Positions 25,191-33,010 of a stretch of 33,010 bases of DNA are shown here, one piece after another. Source of the DNA: Lentisphaerota bacterium (GTDB taxonomy: Bacteria > Verrucomicrobiota > Kiritimatiellia > RFP12 > UBA1067); assembly GCA_012838435.1 (NCBI GenBank), contig DUPH01000389.1, positions 1 through 33,010 of the forward strand. Reading direction: 5' to 3'. Under the pieces are notes generated by a model. That model was given only the letters and a program-made list of their open reading frames with translations. It searched no databases and had not been told where the DNA came from. The position numbers were made by a program, and so were the translations under genes. Each line of letters starts with the position of its first letter. Position 1 is the first letter of the stretch.

Positions 25191-26174
25191 ATGCAGTTTC
25201 CTAGTTCGCCCATTCAACCGTTGCTCGATATCCGAGGCTTAAAGACTTGGTATCCCGTGAAAAAGGGCGTGTTCGCCCGTACGGTCGGATACGTCCGTGC
25301 GGTGGATGGTGTCGACTTGACCTTGGCGCGCGGCGAGACGCTGGGTGTCGTTGGCGAATCGGGGTGCGGCAAATCGACGCTGGCCCGCTCGATACTCCGT
25401 CTGGAGCGTCCGCGCGAAGGCACGATCCATGTCGACGGGGTCAATGTCCTGCGTGCGCGCGGCGCGGCGCTCCATGCCTACCGCCGCACCGTGCAGGTGG
25501 TCTTCCAAGACCCCTACGCCTCGTTGAATCCGCGCCACACCGTGCTCGACATCCTGACAGAAGCCATGCTGGCGCACGGGCTGGTCACGCGCGAGAACCG
25601 TCGCGAAGCGGCCGTCCGGTTGCTCGCCGATGTCGGCATGTCTGACGATATTCTCGACCGTTATCCGCATGCCTTCTCCGGCGGCCAGCGTCAACGCCTC
25701 TGCATCGCGCGCGCGCTGGCGCTCGAACCGCAACTCCTGATCTGCGACGAGGCGGTCAGCGCACTCGATCTCTCCGTGCGTGCTCAAGTGCTGAATTTGC
25801 TTGAAGACCTGCAAGAAAAGCGCGGGTTGGCCTATCTCTTCATCACGCATGACATCGGCGTTGTGCAGCACATTGCGGACCGCATCGCCGTAATGTACTT
25901 GGGCAGCATCGTCGAGACCGGCCCGGCGCCAACGGTCCTCGGCGAACCGGCCCATCCTTACACGCAGTTGCTGTTGCGCGCTGTGCCGAAAATCGGCGTC
26001 CCGCTACCGGAAGAGACCGGCGTCCCCTCAGAGCCTACCAGCCGTCGCCCCCAGAGCGGATGCGCCTTCGCGCCGCGTTGCCCGCTGGCGGACGACACCT
26101 GCCGTGCGGCGGCGCCGATCCTGAAGCCCTCGCCTCGCGACCCGAATCACCTGACCGCCTGCTTCAAGGCGTAA
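25191..26174 (+). CDS. OppF/DppF-type peptide (or sugar) ABC transporter ATP-binding protein
   Basis: The 327-residue ATPase has Walker [10 protein letters not shown], a Q-loop in [11 protein letters not shown], signature SGGQRQR, Walker [13 protein letters not shown] and H-loop FITHD. The C-terminal oligopeptide/dipeptide extension follows ([12 protein letters not shown], then [15 protein letters not shown]). It energises import at the cytoplasmic membrane face; in this family substrates include oligopeptides, nickel and some oligosaccharides. Permease, binding-protein and OppD partners are not in the window. Possible starts are TTG 25167, ATG 25182 and ATG 25191; the last fits the promoter, and the second lies inside the -10 hexamer. 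Its stop directly abuts the stop of the convergent sialidase-like gene. Confidence 0.9.
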   Translation: MQFPSSPIQPLLDIRGLKTWYPVKKGVFARTVGYVRAVDGVDLTLARGETLGVVGESGCGKSTLARSILRLERPREGTIHVDGVNVLRARGAALHAYRRTVQVVFQDPYASLNPRHTVLDILTEAMLAHGLVTRENRREAAVRLLADVGMSDDILDRYPHAFSGGQRQRLCIARALALEPQLLICDEAVSALDLSVRAQVLNLLEDLQEKRGLAYLFITHDIGVVQHIADRIAVMYLGSIVETGPAPTVLGEPAHPYTQLLLRAVPKIGVPLPEETGVPSEPTSRRPQSGCAFAPRCPLADDTCRAAAPILKPSPRDPNHLTACFKA

Positions 26175-27401
26175 CTATGGTTTGACGCGCCACTTGGTCG
26201 CCATCAGACACGTTTGCTCGCCCTGCTTTTCCGCCTGATAGTAGATCGTAAGGATCGTGTCATCCGGAAGCTGTACCGAAGCGGGGTAGCCAAGATCACC
26301 GTTGAAATGACCGGCCAACTTGATTTCGTTGGCGACATCCCAGGTCCGCCCGTGATCGTCACTAAGACACGCATACTCGCCGAAGCCAGGACCAAGCCTG
26401 CGACCGTAGACTGTCAGCAAGCGACCGCCACGCAACTTGATCAGGTGCGGCGGATATCCCTGCATCTCGGTGGGCACCATGCGCGTCCACGTTTTGCCTC
26501 CGTCGCGGCTCTCGGCCTGCCGTAGCTTGCATTGTGCCTCGTCGCGGTGCTTCGCGCCCGGCGCGGGTTTGGCGTGGAACCGGAACTGTGCCACCAAACG
26601 ACCGTCATCGGTCTCCACCAGATGCGGCTCGTGAAACTGGCCGATCTCATCAGGCGGTGTGGGTTCGATCATCGCGATGAGTTGCCAAGAGCGGCCGTTG
26701 TCGCGTGACTCTTCGACGGTCAGTTCATGCTTACCTTCCTTCCACACGGCAGAGGTGCCGTCGCCCAGCCAGCGCCGCCCCACCATCAACAGCCGTCCGT
26801 CTTTCAACACGATCGGACCGTGATTGGCGGAACCGTGGGTCTTCACCGGCGCCTCCCACGTCTTGCCGCCGTCGCTGGAGCGCGTCGTGAAATAACCGAG
26901 CCACTCTTGCTTGACTGCGTGCGGGAGTTTCTCGTCGTGGAGCCACCAGTAGAATTGCGGAGAACCGGGCTTGAGCTTGCTCCGGTCGCGAATGCTTCCC
27001 ATGTAGGCCACCGAGGTGAACCACGCCACCACTAAATCGCCGTTGGGCAGTTCAACGATACCTGCGTCGCGGTCATCAAGCTGCGTATTGCAGATGGTTT
27101 GCGCTACGGACCACGACTCGCCGAGGTCCGTGCTGCGGATCATCTGCACCTTGCCGAACGGACAGACATGCGCATCGCGGTCCCCGGAAAAAACTGCCAG
27201 CAACTCGCCGTTTTTTCGCAGACAGGCAGTCGGCCAACCGATATACCGTCCCGGCTGTTTACAAATCGCCCGCGTCCAGAGAATCTCCGCGCGCGCCTGT
27301 TGCGCGGGCGCACCGTGAATCTCGCTGGTCGGCGTATCACCGAAGCCCAGCATCCCCGCCCCTATCCAACCGACCACCAGCATCCATCGTTTCAGTGTCA
27401 T
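26175..27401 (-). CDS. Secreted sialidase/BNR-repeat family protein
   Basis: The 408-residue protein has a signal peptide (about 1-20, MTLKRWMLVVGWIGAG) and a six-bladed propeller fold of the exo-alpha-sialidase superfamily (GH33-like). Five Asp-box-like motifs are visible: STDLGESW, SSDGGKTW, SRDNGRSW, SRDGGKTW and SDDHGRTW. A Tyr/Glu pair and the arginine triad of true sialidases cannot be confirmed by eye, so the protein may instead hydrolyse another sugar. ATG 27401 is preferred because GGTGA lies four bases upstream; a longer start at 27416 is possible. It converges end to end on the ABC ATPase gene with no intergenic bases. Exported glycan degradation is the likely role. Confidence 0.8.
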   Translation of the reverse strand: MTLKRWMLVVGWIGAGMLGFGDTPTSEIHGAPAQQARAEILWTRAICKQPGRYIGWPTACLRKNGELLAVFSGDRDAHVCPFGKVQMIRSTDLGESWSVAQTICNTQLDDRDAGIVELPNGDLVVAWFTSVAYMGSIRDRSKLKPGSPQFYWWLHDEKLPHAVKQEWLGYFTTRSSDGGKTWEAPVKTHGSANHGPIVLKDGRLLMVGRRWLGDGTSAVWKEGKHELTVEESRDNGRSWQLIAMIEPTPPDEIGQFHEPHLVETDDGRLVAQFRFHAKPAPGAKHRDEAQCKLRQAESRDGGKTWTRMVPTEMQGYPPHLIKLRGGRLLTVYGRRLGPGFGEYACLSDDHGRTWDVANEIKLAGHFNGDLGYPASVQLPDDTILTIYYQAEKQGEQTCLMATKWRVKP

Positions 27402-27563
27402 ACCGTCACCTTTCATCAAAACGTTACGTAGGAAGCATAGCATTTACTGGACTGACGTGCACTATCGCTGTTACCCAAACCGCGTCTTTTTTGTAACCCG
27501 CAGAAATGGTATCGTTTAGGGGACACAGAGACGTTGGAACGCCTGTAACCTAGGAGACGCCAG

Positions 27564-29558
27564 ATGAGCTTGTATGGACAAAAAATGCGTGAATGCGGAT
27601 TGCTTCAGAACATTCAAAACAAGGGCCGGGGACCCTCAATGAAAAAAATGATGGGGGGTGGGATTGTCATTTCAGCCCTCTTTTTGTGTGTCCGGGCAAG
27701 TGGCGCGGACTCCCCATACGGTGTCTGCTCACATGTCACGCGTGGTCAGGAGTTCCCCACGCGCACCACCGCCTTCAAGCTCATTCACGACGCGGGTATC
27801 GCCTCCGTGCGTTCAGACTTCGACTGGTCGGGCGTGCAGCCCAATGCCGATACTTGGGTCTTCGATCACCTTGACACCGTGCTGGATGACGCCGAAAAGA
27901 CCGGCATCCAGATCCTGCCGATCCTCGCCTACAACACCCGTTTCGCCAACCCCGCGCACGAACATCTCGACGCATGGAAAACTTATGTCCGCACGCTCGT
28001 CGAGCGTTATCAAACCCGCATCCCGGTCTGGGAAGTGTGGAACGAGCAGAACCATCCCGGGTTCTGGAAAGATCCCGATCCGACCGCTTACCTCAGCCTC
28101 TTGAAAGCCTCTTACGAGACGATCAAGGCCGTCAACCCCAAGCTGCAAGTCGCGGTCGGCGGGTACGCAGGCGTGCCAACCAACTACATCGACCGCCTCT
28201 ATCTGGCCGGCGCGAAACCCTACTTCGATATCATGAACGTTCACCCGTATTCGCACCCCGGCATGCCCGAAGCGACACTCGAAGCGTCGATCGCGGGGTT
28301 GCGCACCATCATGACCAAACATGGCGACGCCGATAAAAAAATCTGGTTCACCGAAATCGGCTGGCCCACCCAGAAGCACCGACTGACCGTGCCCGGCCTA
28401 CTGCGAACGGCGCTCGCGACCGCTCTTTCCGGCAAGAAAAAGGACGCGTGGCACATTCTGGTGATGGACGATCCCACCTTCTCACGGACCGCCGCACCTT
28501 CCGAAGAGCTACTGGCATCAGAACTCCCCGCGAACAGTCGCGTGCGGCGGCTTTCGCTCGATGCCTTGCTCACCGCGCTGGACGCCCATGACGTGGATGC
28601 CGTCATGCTGCCCTTTGACGAATCCTACCCGGCCACCGGCTTCGACCGTCTCTACCGCTATATGCGTGAAGGCGGCACGCTCGTCGAATTCGGCGGAGCG
28701 CCTTTTTACTACGCCCGAACACGTGCTGCCGACGGCACTTGGCAACAAGACAACACGTTCCGCCTGCCCAATTTCCGCTTCGGCCTCGAAGCGTGGTGGA
28801 TGGACAAGCCGCGCATTCCAGAGAAGATGCAGGTACATCTCACTGGCTCTGCCCAAGCGCTGGACGCCCCCAAGGAGGGCTTTACGGCCACGCGCTTTAT
28901 CGCGCCCCGCGGTTTGAAGGAAGGTGATCGATTCATTCCGCTCGCGGCCGGTGTCCATAACGGTTACACCGGCACTGCGGCCGCTGTCATCGCGTACAAC
29001 TCAGACCTCAAAGGCTCACTGGTCCTCTCCGCTTTTATGGAAACGGGGTTGCGCGGTTCCAGCGAGCAGGTACAGTCCGAAGTCATGCCCCGCGCCGCCC
29101 TGATTTCGTTTCAGCACGGCATCGAGCGTTTCTACTGGTATGAGTTTCAGGCACCCGAGACCGATGATCGCGACCCGGAAAGCCACTTCGGCCTGGTACA
29201 CCGCGACTTTTCGCCCAAGCCCGCCTACCTCGCCTACAAGACACTTGCCGCGCAGCGCCCCGCAGGCTCGACCGTGCTAAACCGCCCGTGGAAATCAGAA
29301 AACGGTACACTCTACCATCCACAGTGGCAACGGCCCGATGGCCGTCCCGCAGGCGCAATCTGGTCATTCGGCACCTCCCGAGAGCTTGCCTTGACCTTCT
29401 CATCCAAGGCGATCACCTTCACCACGCATACCGGCGGTGCATTGGCCCCCCGGTGGCGTGACAACACGACCACTTGCGTCCTGCCGGTCTCCGAGGCCCC
29501 GATCTACTTCACCGGCGGTACACTGGAAAGGATTACCCCGGCCGACGCACAGCAGTGA
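27564..29558 (+). CDS. Secreted GH39-like clan GH-A glycosidase with a large inserted domain
   Basis: The 664-residue product starts at ATG 27564, supported by AGGAG seven bases upstream; a second start at 27639 would place the hydrophobic signal (IVISALFLCV) directly at the N-terminus but has a weak ribosome site. The TIM barrel contains the acid/base E161 (VWEVWNEQNHPGFW) and nucleophile E264 (WFTEIGWPTQ). After beta-strand 7 the barrel is interrupted by about 210 residues (roughly 290-500), including a GATase/ThuA-like stretch (LDALLTALDAHDVDAVMLP, YMREGGTLVEFGGAPF). Strand 8 resumes at ERFYWYEFQ...HFGLVHRDFSPKPAY. A beta-rich tail follows. The substrate is unknown; xylosidase- or arabinosidase-like activity is typical of such barrels. 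Confidence 0.75.
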   Translation: MSLYGQKMRECGLLQNIQNKGRGPSMKKMMGGGIVISALFLCVRASGADSPYGVCSHVTRGQEFPTRTTAFKLIHDAGIASVRSDFDWSGVQPNADTWVFDHLDTVLDDAEKTGIQILPILAYNTRFANPAHEHLDAWKTYVRTLVERYQTRIPVWEVWNEQNHPGFWKDPDPTAYLSLLKASYETIKAVNPKLQVAVGGYAGVPTNYIDRLYLAGAKPYFDIMNVHPYSHPGMPEATLEASIAGLRTIMTKHGDADKKIWFTEIGWPTQKHRLTVPGLLRTALATALSGKKKDAWHILVMDDPTFSRTAAPSEELLASELPANSRVRRLSLDALLTALDAHDVDAVMLPFDESYPATGFDRLYRYMREGGTLVEFGGAPFYYARTRAADGTWQQDNTFRLPNFRFGLEAWWMDKPRIPEKMQVHLTGSAQALDAPKEGFTATRFIAPRGLKEGDRFIPLAAGVHNGYTGTAAAVIAYNSDLKGSLVLSAFMETGLRGSSEQVQSEVMPRAALISFQHGIERFYWYEFQAPETDDRDPESHFGLVHRDFSPKPAYLAYKTLAAQRPAGSTVLNRPWKSENGTLYHPQWQRPDGRPAGAIWSFGTSRELALTFSSKAITFTTHTGGALAPRWRDNTTTCVLPVSEAPIYFTGGTLERITPADAQQ

Positions 29559-29591
29559 AACCAATGACCGTCAACTATGACCATTGGCCGC

Positions 29592-29621
29592 TTGCGTTTC
29601 GAGTGACTTTTTCAGTACACT
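29592..29621 (+). promoter_or_regulatory. Possible promoter of the superoxide reductase gene
   Basis: TTGCGT (29592-29597) and TACACT (29616-29621) are 18 bp apart. They lie 32 bp upstream of the superoxide reductase ATG at 29653. The hexamers match consensus only moderately. Confidence 0.35.
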
Positions 29622-29652
29622 GGCGATTCATTCAAACAGAAAGGACTTAGCC

Positions 29653-30042
29653 ATGTTGTCAGAATTTGTCAGAAGTGCGGATTGGAAAAACGAGAAGCAC
29701 GTGCCGGTAATCGAGTGTGCCGACACGGTGAAGACGGGCGAGGCGCTTGCCATCAAGATTTCGGTGGGCAGCGAGATTCCGCACCCGAACACCACAGCGC
29801 ACCACATTGTCTGGATCGCCCTCCACTACGTGCCGGAAGGGACCAAGGTCTCTTTCGAGATCGCACGCTGCGAATTCAGCGCGCACGGTGCTGGCGCGGA
29901 AGGCGCTGACAAAGGCCCGGCCTCCACATGCAGCACGGTAGCCGTCAGCGCGAAGCTCGCCGCCTCCGGCAAGCTCTACGCCACGGCCTACTGTAACATT
30001 CACGGCCTCTGGGCCTCCGAGCGCGCCATCACGGTCGCGTAA
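29653..30042 (+). CDS. Superoxide reductase (neelaredoxin-type, one iron centre)
   Basis: The 129-residue cytoplasmic protein reduces superoxide to hydrogen peroxide without making oxygen, a defence of anaerobes. All five ligands of the Fe(His)4Cys centre can be placed: H16 in the EKHVP motif (with E14 and K15), H44, H50 in AHHIVW, C114 and H117 in YCNIHGLW. There is no N-terminal desulforedoxin domain, so it is the one-iron class. AAAGGA lies upstream of ATG 29653; an in-frame upstream start at 29584 is rejected because it adds residues without homology. It is monocistronic and converges on rlmB. Its presence supports an anaerobic or microaerobic host. Confidence 0.92.
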   Translation: MLSEFVRSADWKNEKHVPVIECADTVKTGEALAIKISVGSEIPHPNTTAHHIVWIALHYVPEGTKVSFEIARCEFSAHGAGAEGADKGPASTCSTVAVSAKLAASGKLYATAYCNIHGLWASERAITVA

Positions 30043-30059
30043 TTTCTGGCGCAATCGGT

Positions 30060-30097
30060 AGAATCGAGGGAATCGAGAAAATCGATCACTCGATTCT
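30060..30097. terminator. Probable bidirectional terminator between superoxide reductase and rlmB
   Basis: AGAATCGAG (30060-30068) is perfectly inverted at 30089-30097, with one more pair possible beyond a mismatch. The loop is 20 nt and contains further GAATCGAG-like repeats. The right arm overlaps the rlmB stop codon. There is no T-run, so its strength is uncertain. Confidence 0.4.
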
Positions 30098-30899
30098 ATC
30101 GAGCCCGCTGCCGTACAATTTCGTACAACGCGACGGCACCGGCGACACCGGCGTTGAGCGAGGCGACGCTGCCTTTCATGGGCAGGCAAGCGATAAAGTC
30201 ACAAGTCTCGCTGACAAGGCGTGAAAGACCGCGTCCCTCACTGCCGACTACGAGCCCCGTCCGTCCCGTGAAATCGAGCGCGGTGTAGGGCTTGGCCTGC
30301 GGCCGCATGTCGAGCCCCGTCATCCAAACGCCTAGCTCTTTCAGTTCCTGCATGGCGCGCACCAGATTCACGACCTTGGCCACGCGCAGATGCTCAGAAG
30401 CTCCTGCCGAAGCGCGTACAGCGGCGGGCGTGACGCCAGCCGCGCGGTCTTCCGGCAATACGACAGCAGTCACGCCGGTCGCATCCGCCGTGCGCAACAG
30501 CGAGCCGACATTCTGCGGGTCTTCAATGTGGTCAAGGAACAGCACCACGGCATCGGCATTCGCCTTGACATCGTGCACCACCTGATCAAACGAAATATAA
30601 GGGAAACCGCCAGTGCGAAGCGCCACGCCCTGATGGTTGCCGCCCGCGCAACGCTCGTCCAACTCGACGCGCTCCGCCGCACGAAACGGCACACCCTGAG
30701 TCTGTAACAGCGTGCGCAGTTCGGCAATCTCGGGCGCATCGCGTCCGGGTGGCGGCAACAGTGCCTCGTAAAGGTGGCGCTTGCCCGCCTTCACCACCTC
30801 CATCACCGGCCGACGACCGTAAATCCAGTCGCCGCGCTCTGCTGACGGCACACCGCGTTTCTGCTTCTGCGGATGACGAACTGACCGTTCTCGTCTCAT
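30096..30899 (-). CDS. rlmB: 23S rRNA 2'-O-ribose methyltransferase RlmB (TrmH/SpoU family)
   Basis: The 267-residue protein has an N-terminal L7Ae-like substrate domain (from WIYGRRPVMEVV) and a SPOUT methyltransferase domain. The three knot motifs are present: LDHIEDPQNVGSLLRTAD, LVVGSEGRGLSRLV and LPMKGSVASLNAGVAGAVALYE. RlmB methylates G2251 (E. coli numbering) of 23S rRNA, using S-adenosylmethionine. GGGAG lies just upstream of ATG 30899. The N-terminus has a basic extension (RRERSVRHPQKQKR). It follows the flavoprotein gene by 49 nt in the same direction. A different TrmH-family target is possible. Confidence 0.9.
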   Translation of the reverse strand: MRRERSVRHPQKQKRGVPSAERGDWIYGRRPVMEVVKAGKRHLYEALLPPPGRDAPEIAELRTLLQTQGVPFRAAERVELDERCAGGNHQGVALRTGGFPYISFDQVVHDVKANADAVVLFLDHIEDPQNVGSLLRTADATGVTAVVLPEDRAAGVTPAAVRASAGASEHLRVAKVVNLVRAMQELKELGVWMTGLDMRPQAKPYTALDFTGRTGLVVGSEGRGLSRLVSETCDFIACLPMKGSVASLNAGVAGAVALYEIVRQRAR

Positions 30900-30948
30900 G
30901 GTCTCCCGTTCCGAGTTCGAAGTTCTGAGTTCTACGTTCTGCGCTGCC

Positions 30949-32337
30949 TCACCAGTACCCCGGAATCATTCCATAGAAATAGAGCGGCTTGAGCACGTAG
31001 ACCTTCAGAAACCAGGCTATCCGCCTTTCCCGCGACATGTCGAGCAGCGAAAGCGGGAAACTGATTTTCGGCTTTTTGTCGTAGTCAAATTCCGCCATCA
31101 GCACATGACCGTAGTCAGTCACGATCGGGCAAGCGGCGTAGCCGTCATAAATTGCCTCAGGCTCACGCCCTTCGATAAGCGCAATCAAGTTACGGACTGC
31201 AACCGGAATTTGTTTGCGCACGGCAGCCGATGTTTTGCTGGTCGGGATACCGGCCACATCGCCAAGGCTCACAATGTTGGCGAATTTCTTATGGACCAGC
31301 GTTCCTTTGTCGACCATCACCCAAGCCTCGGCGGCCAGACTGCCTTCAGTCCAGCCCAAACCGGCCTGACGCACAAAATCCGGCGCGCTTTGTGGCGGAG
31401 CGAGATGCAGGAAATCGTACTCCTCCACAACGGGGGTCGTGACGACCTCATCCACCGCTTTCACCGCGCCGAGGGTCTGCGGGTCGGGCACCTCTCTCTT
31501 GATAGTCTCGGTTCGGATGAAGTGTACCTTTTTGGCGGCAGTGTCCACACCCTTGATCCGCATACGCGTGTTTATGCTGACGGAGCGCTCTTTATAGATC
31601 TGCTCCAGACGCGGCGTGAAAAGCGGCACATCATAAAGCTGTTTGGAAGCCGTGAAGAAATCGAACTTCAGGCTGTCACGCATGCCGCGCTTTCGCGAAA
31701 GGTGTTCGGTCAACAGGCAGATCTTCTTGGGCGCGCCACCGCATTTGTGTTTGGTGTAGGTATCGGCAAACACGCCGCGCCCGCCCTTTTCAACGAACGC
31801 CTGCACAGCCTTCCACGTTTTCTGGGCCCCTTCAAAATCGTAGATGCTGTGCACATTTCCTTCACCCAACGTCTTGTAAGAAAGCCCTTCAATCGCTTCC
31901 CAATTGCACTGGATGCCGGGCGTGAGCACCAGAAAATCGTAGGGATATACCGCTCCGCCCGCGACGGTCACCGTGTTCTTGGCCGGATCAAGCTCCGTGA
32001 CGGCCTGCTTGACCCACTTCACGCCCTCCGGAATGCAGTCCGCTTGTCGACGCCACACCTTATTCGGGTTACGGTACACACCGGAGCCGATCAGGGTGAA
32101 GCCGGGCTGATAGAACTGACGCTCCGCCGGATCGATCAACGTGATCTGCGCATTCTTCAGCAGCCGCACCAACCGCGCCGACATGCCGAGGCCCGCCGCG
32201 CCGCCGCCGACCACCACGATCTTGACCGCGCGGTCGCTGCCTTTCATCCCGCACCCTCCCGTGCCCATCAACGCCAACGCCGCAGCGGCCGAAGACGCCT
32301 GCACAAACCTGCGACGTGTGATCTGTATATCTTTCAT
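30949..32337 (-). CDS. Tat-exported sulfide:quinone oxidoreductase-like flavoprotein
   Basis: The 462-residue protein begins with a Tat signal (TRRRFVQASSAAAALALMG) followed by GGC, a possible lipid attachment site. The FAD-binding GGGAAGL and the conserved KHKCGGAPKK motif with one redox cysteine match type II-like SQRs. The C-terminal RERRIAWFLKVYVLKPLYFYG resembles their membrane-associating amphipathic segment. The second cysteine found in the human enzyme (GDC) is replaced by valine in GDVAGIPTSKT, so activity may differ. Such enzymes pass electrons from sulfide to quinone. The ATG at 32337 is preferred to a much longer frame that overlaps lepB. An alternative role is a flavocytochrome c-like dehydrogenase. 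Confidence 0.78.
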   Translation of the reverse strand: MKDIQITRRRFVQASSAAAALALMGTGGCGMKGSDRAVKIVVVGGGAAGLGMSARLVRLLKNAQITLIDPAERQFYQPGFTLIGSGVYRNPNKVWRRQADCIPEGVKWVKQAVTELDPAKNTVTVAGGAVYPYDFLVLTPGIQCNWEAIEGLSYKTLGEGNVHSIYDFEGAQKTWKAVQAFVEKGGRGVFADTYTKHKCGGAPKKICLLTEHLSRKRGMRDSLKFDFFTASKQLYDVPLFTPRLEQIYKERSVSINTRMRIKGVDTAAKKVHFIRTETIKREVPDPQTLGAVKAVDEVVTTPVVEEYDFLHLAPPQSAPDFVRQAGLGWTEGSLAAEAWVMVDKGTLVHKKFANIVSLGDVAGIPTSKTSAAVRKQIPVAVRNLIALIEGREPEAIYDGYAACPIVTDYGHVLMAEFDYDKKPKISFPLSLLDMSRERRIAWFLKVYVLKPLYFYGMIPGYW

Positions 32338-32417
32338 GTTGACTCTTTCGCTATGGGGCATTGGTTTTGATTTCAACACCGATCCCGATTCCGGTGCCGG
32401 TGCGCCACCCCGACTGG

Positions 32418-33010
32418 TCACCGGATCCGGCCGAAGCGCGGCGATGTGAACGGCCAGTACACGATCGTGGCCGGTCCCAGCAGGTTGCGCTCCGGCACCG
32501 GCCCCCAATAGCGGCTATCGTAGCTGTTGAACGAATTGTCGCCCATGGCGTAATACTCATCCGCCTTGAGCGTCACACTGTCTTGTTCCGAGGCTAGCGA
32601 CTGCCCCGGGAAATAGACCTGACGCGTGCCGCTCGGATTGAATCCTGCGTAAGCCGGATGCCCCGGCCAGACCGTCTCACGGCGCGCGATCTGCCCTATG
32701 CGCGGCGGCTCGGTGACCACCTCGCCGTTGATCAGCAGATTGGGCGCTTTGATCTGAAGCGTCTCATTGGGCAGTCCAGTCATGCGCTTGATGTAGTGCG
32801 TGCCCTGCATCAGCGCTTGGATGCCAGTTGTGGAGAAGACCATGATCTCGCCGCGCGTCGGATGCGAGAAGTTCCATTTCCAGCGGTTGACAAAAACGAA
32901 ATCGCCGGAGATCACCACGCCGGACCACAGCACCTCACCGGCTCTAACGCTGGCACCGTTGGCGACGCCGCCCGCGAGCCGTACAGGACGACGATAGGCG
33001 TCGATCTCGA
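32418..33010 (-). CDS. lepB: Signal peptidase I, 5' end beyond the window
   Basis: The frame stays open to the window edge; at least 197 codons are visible and the N-terminus is missing. The catalytic lysine lies in THYIKRMTGLP, and the family box GDNSFNSYDSRYWGPVP is complete. The upstream GDFVFVNRWKWNFSHPTRGEIMVF is typical of the enzyme. The catalytic serine (S-M-x-P-T) must lie further upstream and is not in view. An insertion-like stretch rich in Gly and Val (about GGVANGASVRAG) precedes GDFVFV. The protein would cleave signal peptides of the many exported proteins here. It is followed by the flavoprotein gene 80 nt downstream. Confidence 0.88.
   Translation of the reverse strand, partial: EIDAYRRPVRLAGGVANGASVRAGEVLWSGVVISGDFVFVNRWKWNFSHPTRGEIMVFSTTGIQALMQGTHYIKRMTGLPNETLQIKAPNLLINGEVVTEPPRIGQIARRETVWPGHPAYAGFNPSGTRQVYFPGQSLASEQDSVTLKADEYYAMGDNSFNSYDSRYWGPVPERNLLGPATIVYWPFTSPRFGRIR

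Noticed and set aside
30900-32508. Longer start for the SQR-like gene at 32508
   Set aside because: It would overlap the lepB 3' end by 91 bp and place the Tat signal internally; ATG 32337 opens directly with the signal.

Overview
The window looks like chromosomal DNA from a Gram-negative glycan-degrading bacterium of the PVC superphylum, most likely Kiritimatiellota, Lentisphaerae or Verrucomicrobia. This is inference. It rests on many exported carbohydrate-active proteins (LamG repeats, PL11, GH109, sialidase-like), several Tat-exported Gfo/Idh/MocA and TIM-barrel proteins, an autotransporter-associated-repeat surface protein, and intergenic foldback repeats of the kind common in that group. 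No rRNA, tRNA or CRISPR array was seen.

Layout. 1-1050: a Tat-exported sugar isomerase-like protein, then a 299-bp inverted-repeat-bounded element. 1438-6605 (minus): a GH-A clan glycosidase and a triple-LamG protein that carries a one-base frameshift. 6710-9614 (plus): a FabH-like synthase, a secreted helical protein and a lipopolysaccharide-kinase-like protein in one operon. 9627-10478 (minus): a second Tat sugar isomerase-like protein. 10842-13844 (plus): a 1000-residue beta-strand-repeat surface protein. 13852-17962 (minus): GH109-like, Gfo/Idh/MocA and eukaryotic-type hexokinase genes. 18161-18688: ruvC. 18925-20548: an IS110-family insertion sequence with a recognisable bridge-RNA region. 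20594-24876 (minus): PL11 rhamnogalacturonan lyase, a seven-helix membrane protein and yicC. 25191-26174: an OppF-type ATPase. 26175-27401 (minus): sialidase/BNR protein. 27564-29558: GH39-like glycosidase with a large insertion. 29653-30042: superoxide reductase. 30096-33010 (minus): rlmB, a Tat-exported SQR-like flavoprotein and a 5'-truncated lepB.

Working together: the PL11 lyase, sialidase-like, GH109-like and GH-A enzymes would cut pectin or host/algal glycans outside the cell. The Tat-exported isomerase and oxidoreductase proteins may process released sugars in the periplasm. Hexokinase would phosphorylate the imported sugar and the OppF ATPase may energise uptake. No SusCD pair, sulfatase or sugar permease is present. 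Superoxide reductase and the sulfide:quinone-type flavoprotein fit an anaerobic or microaerobic life.

The most interesting structure is the IS110 element. Its left-end non-coding region folds into a stem with an internal loop. The 5' side of that loop is complementary to the right terminus and the 3' side is identical to the left terminus, both centred on a CT core. This is the logic of a bridge-RNA donor-binding loop.
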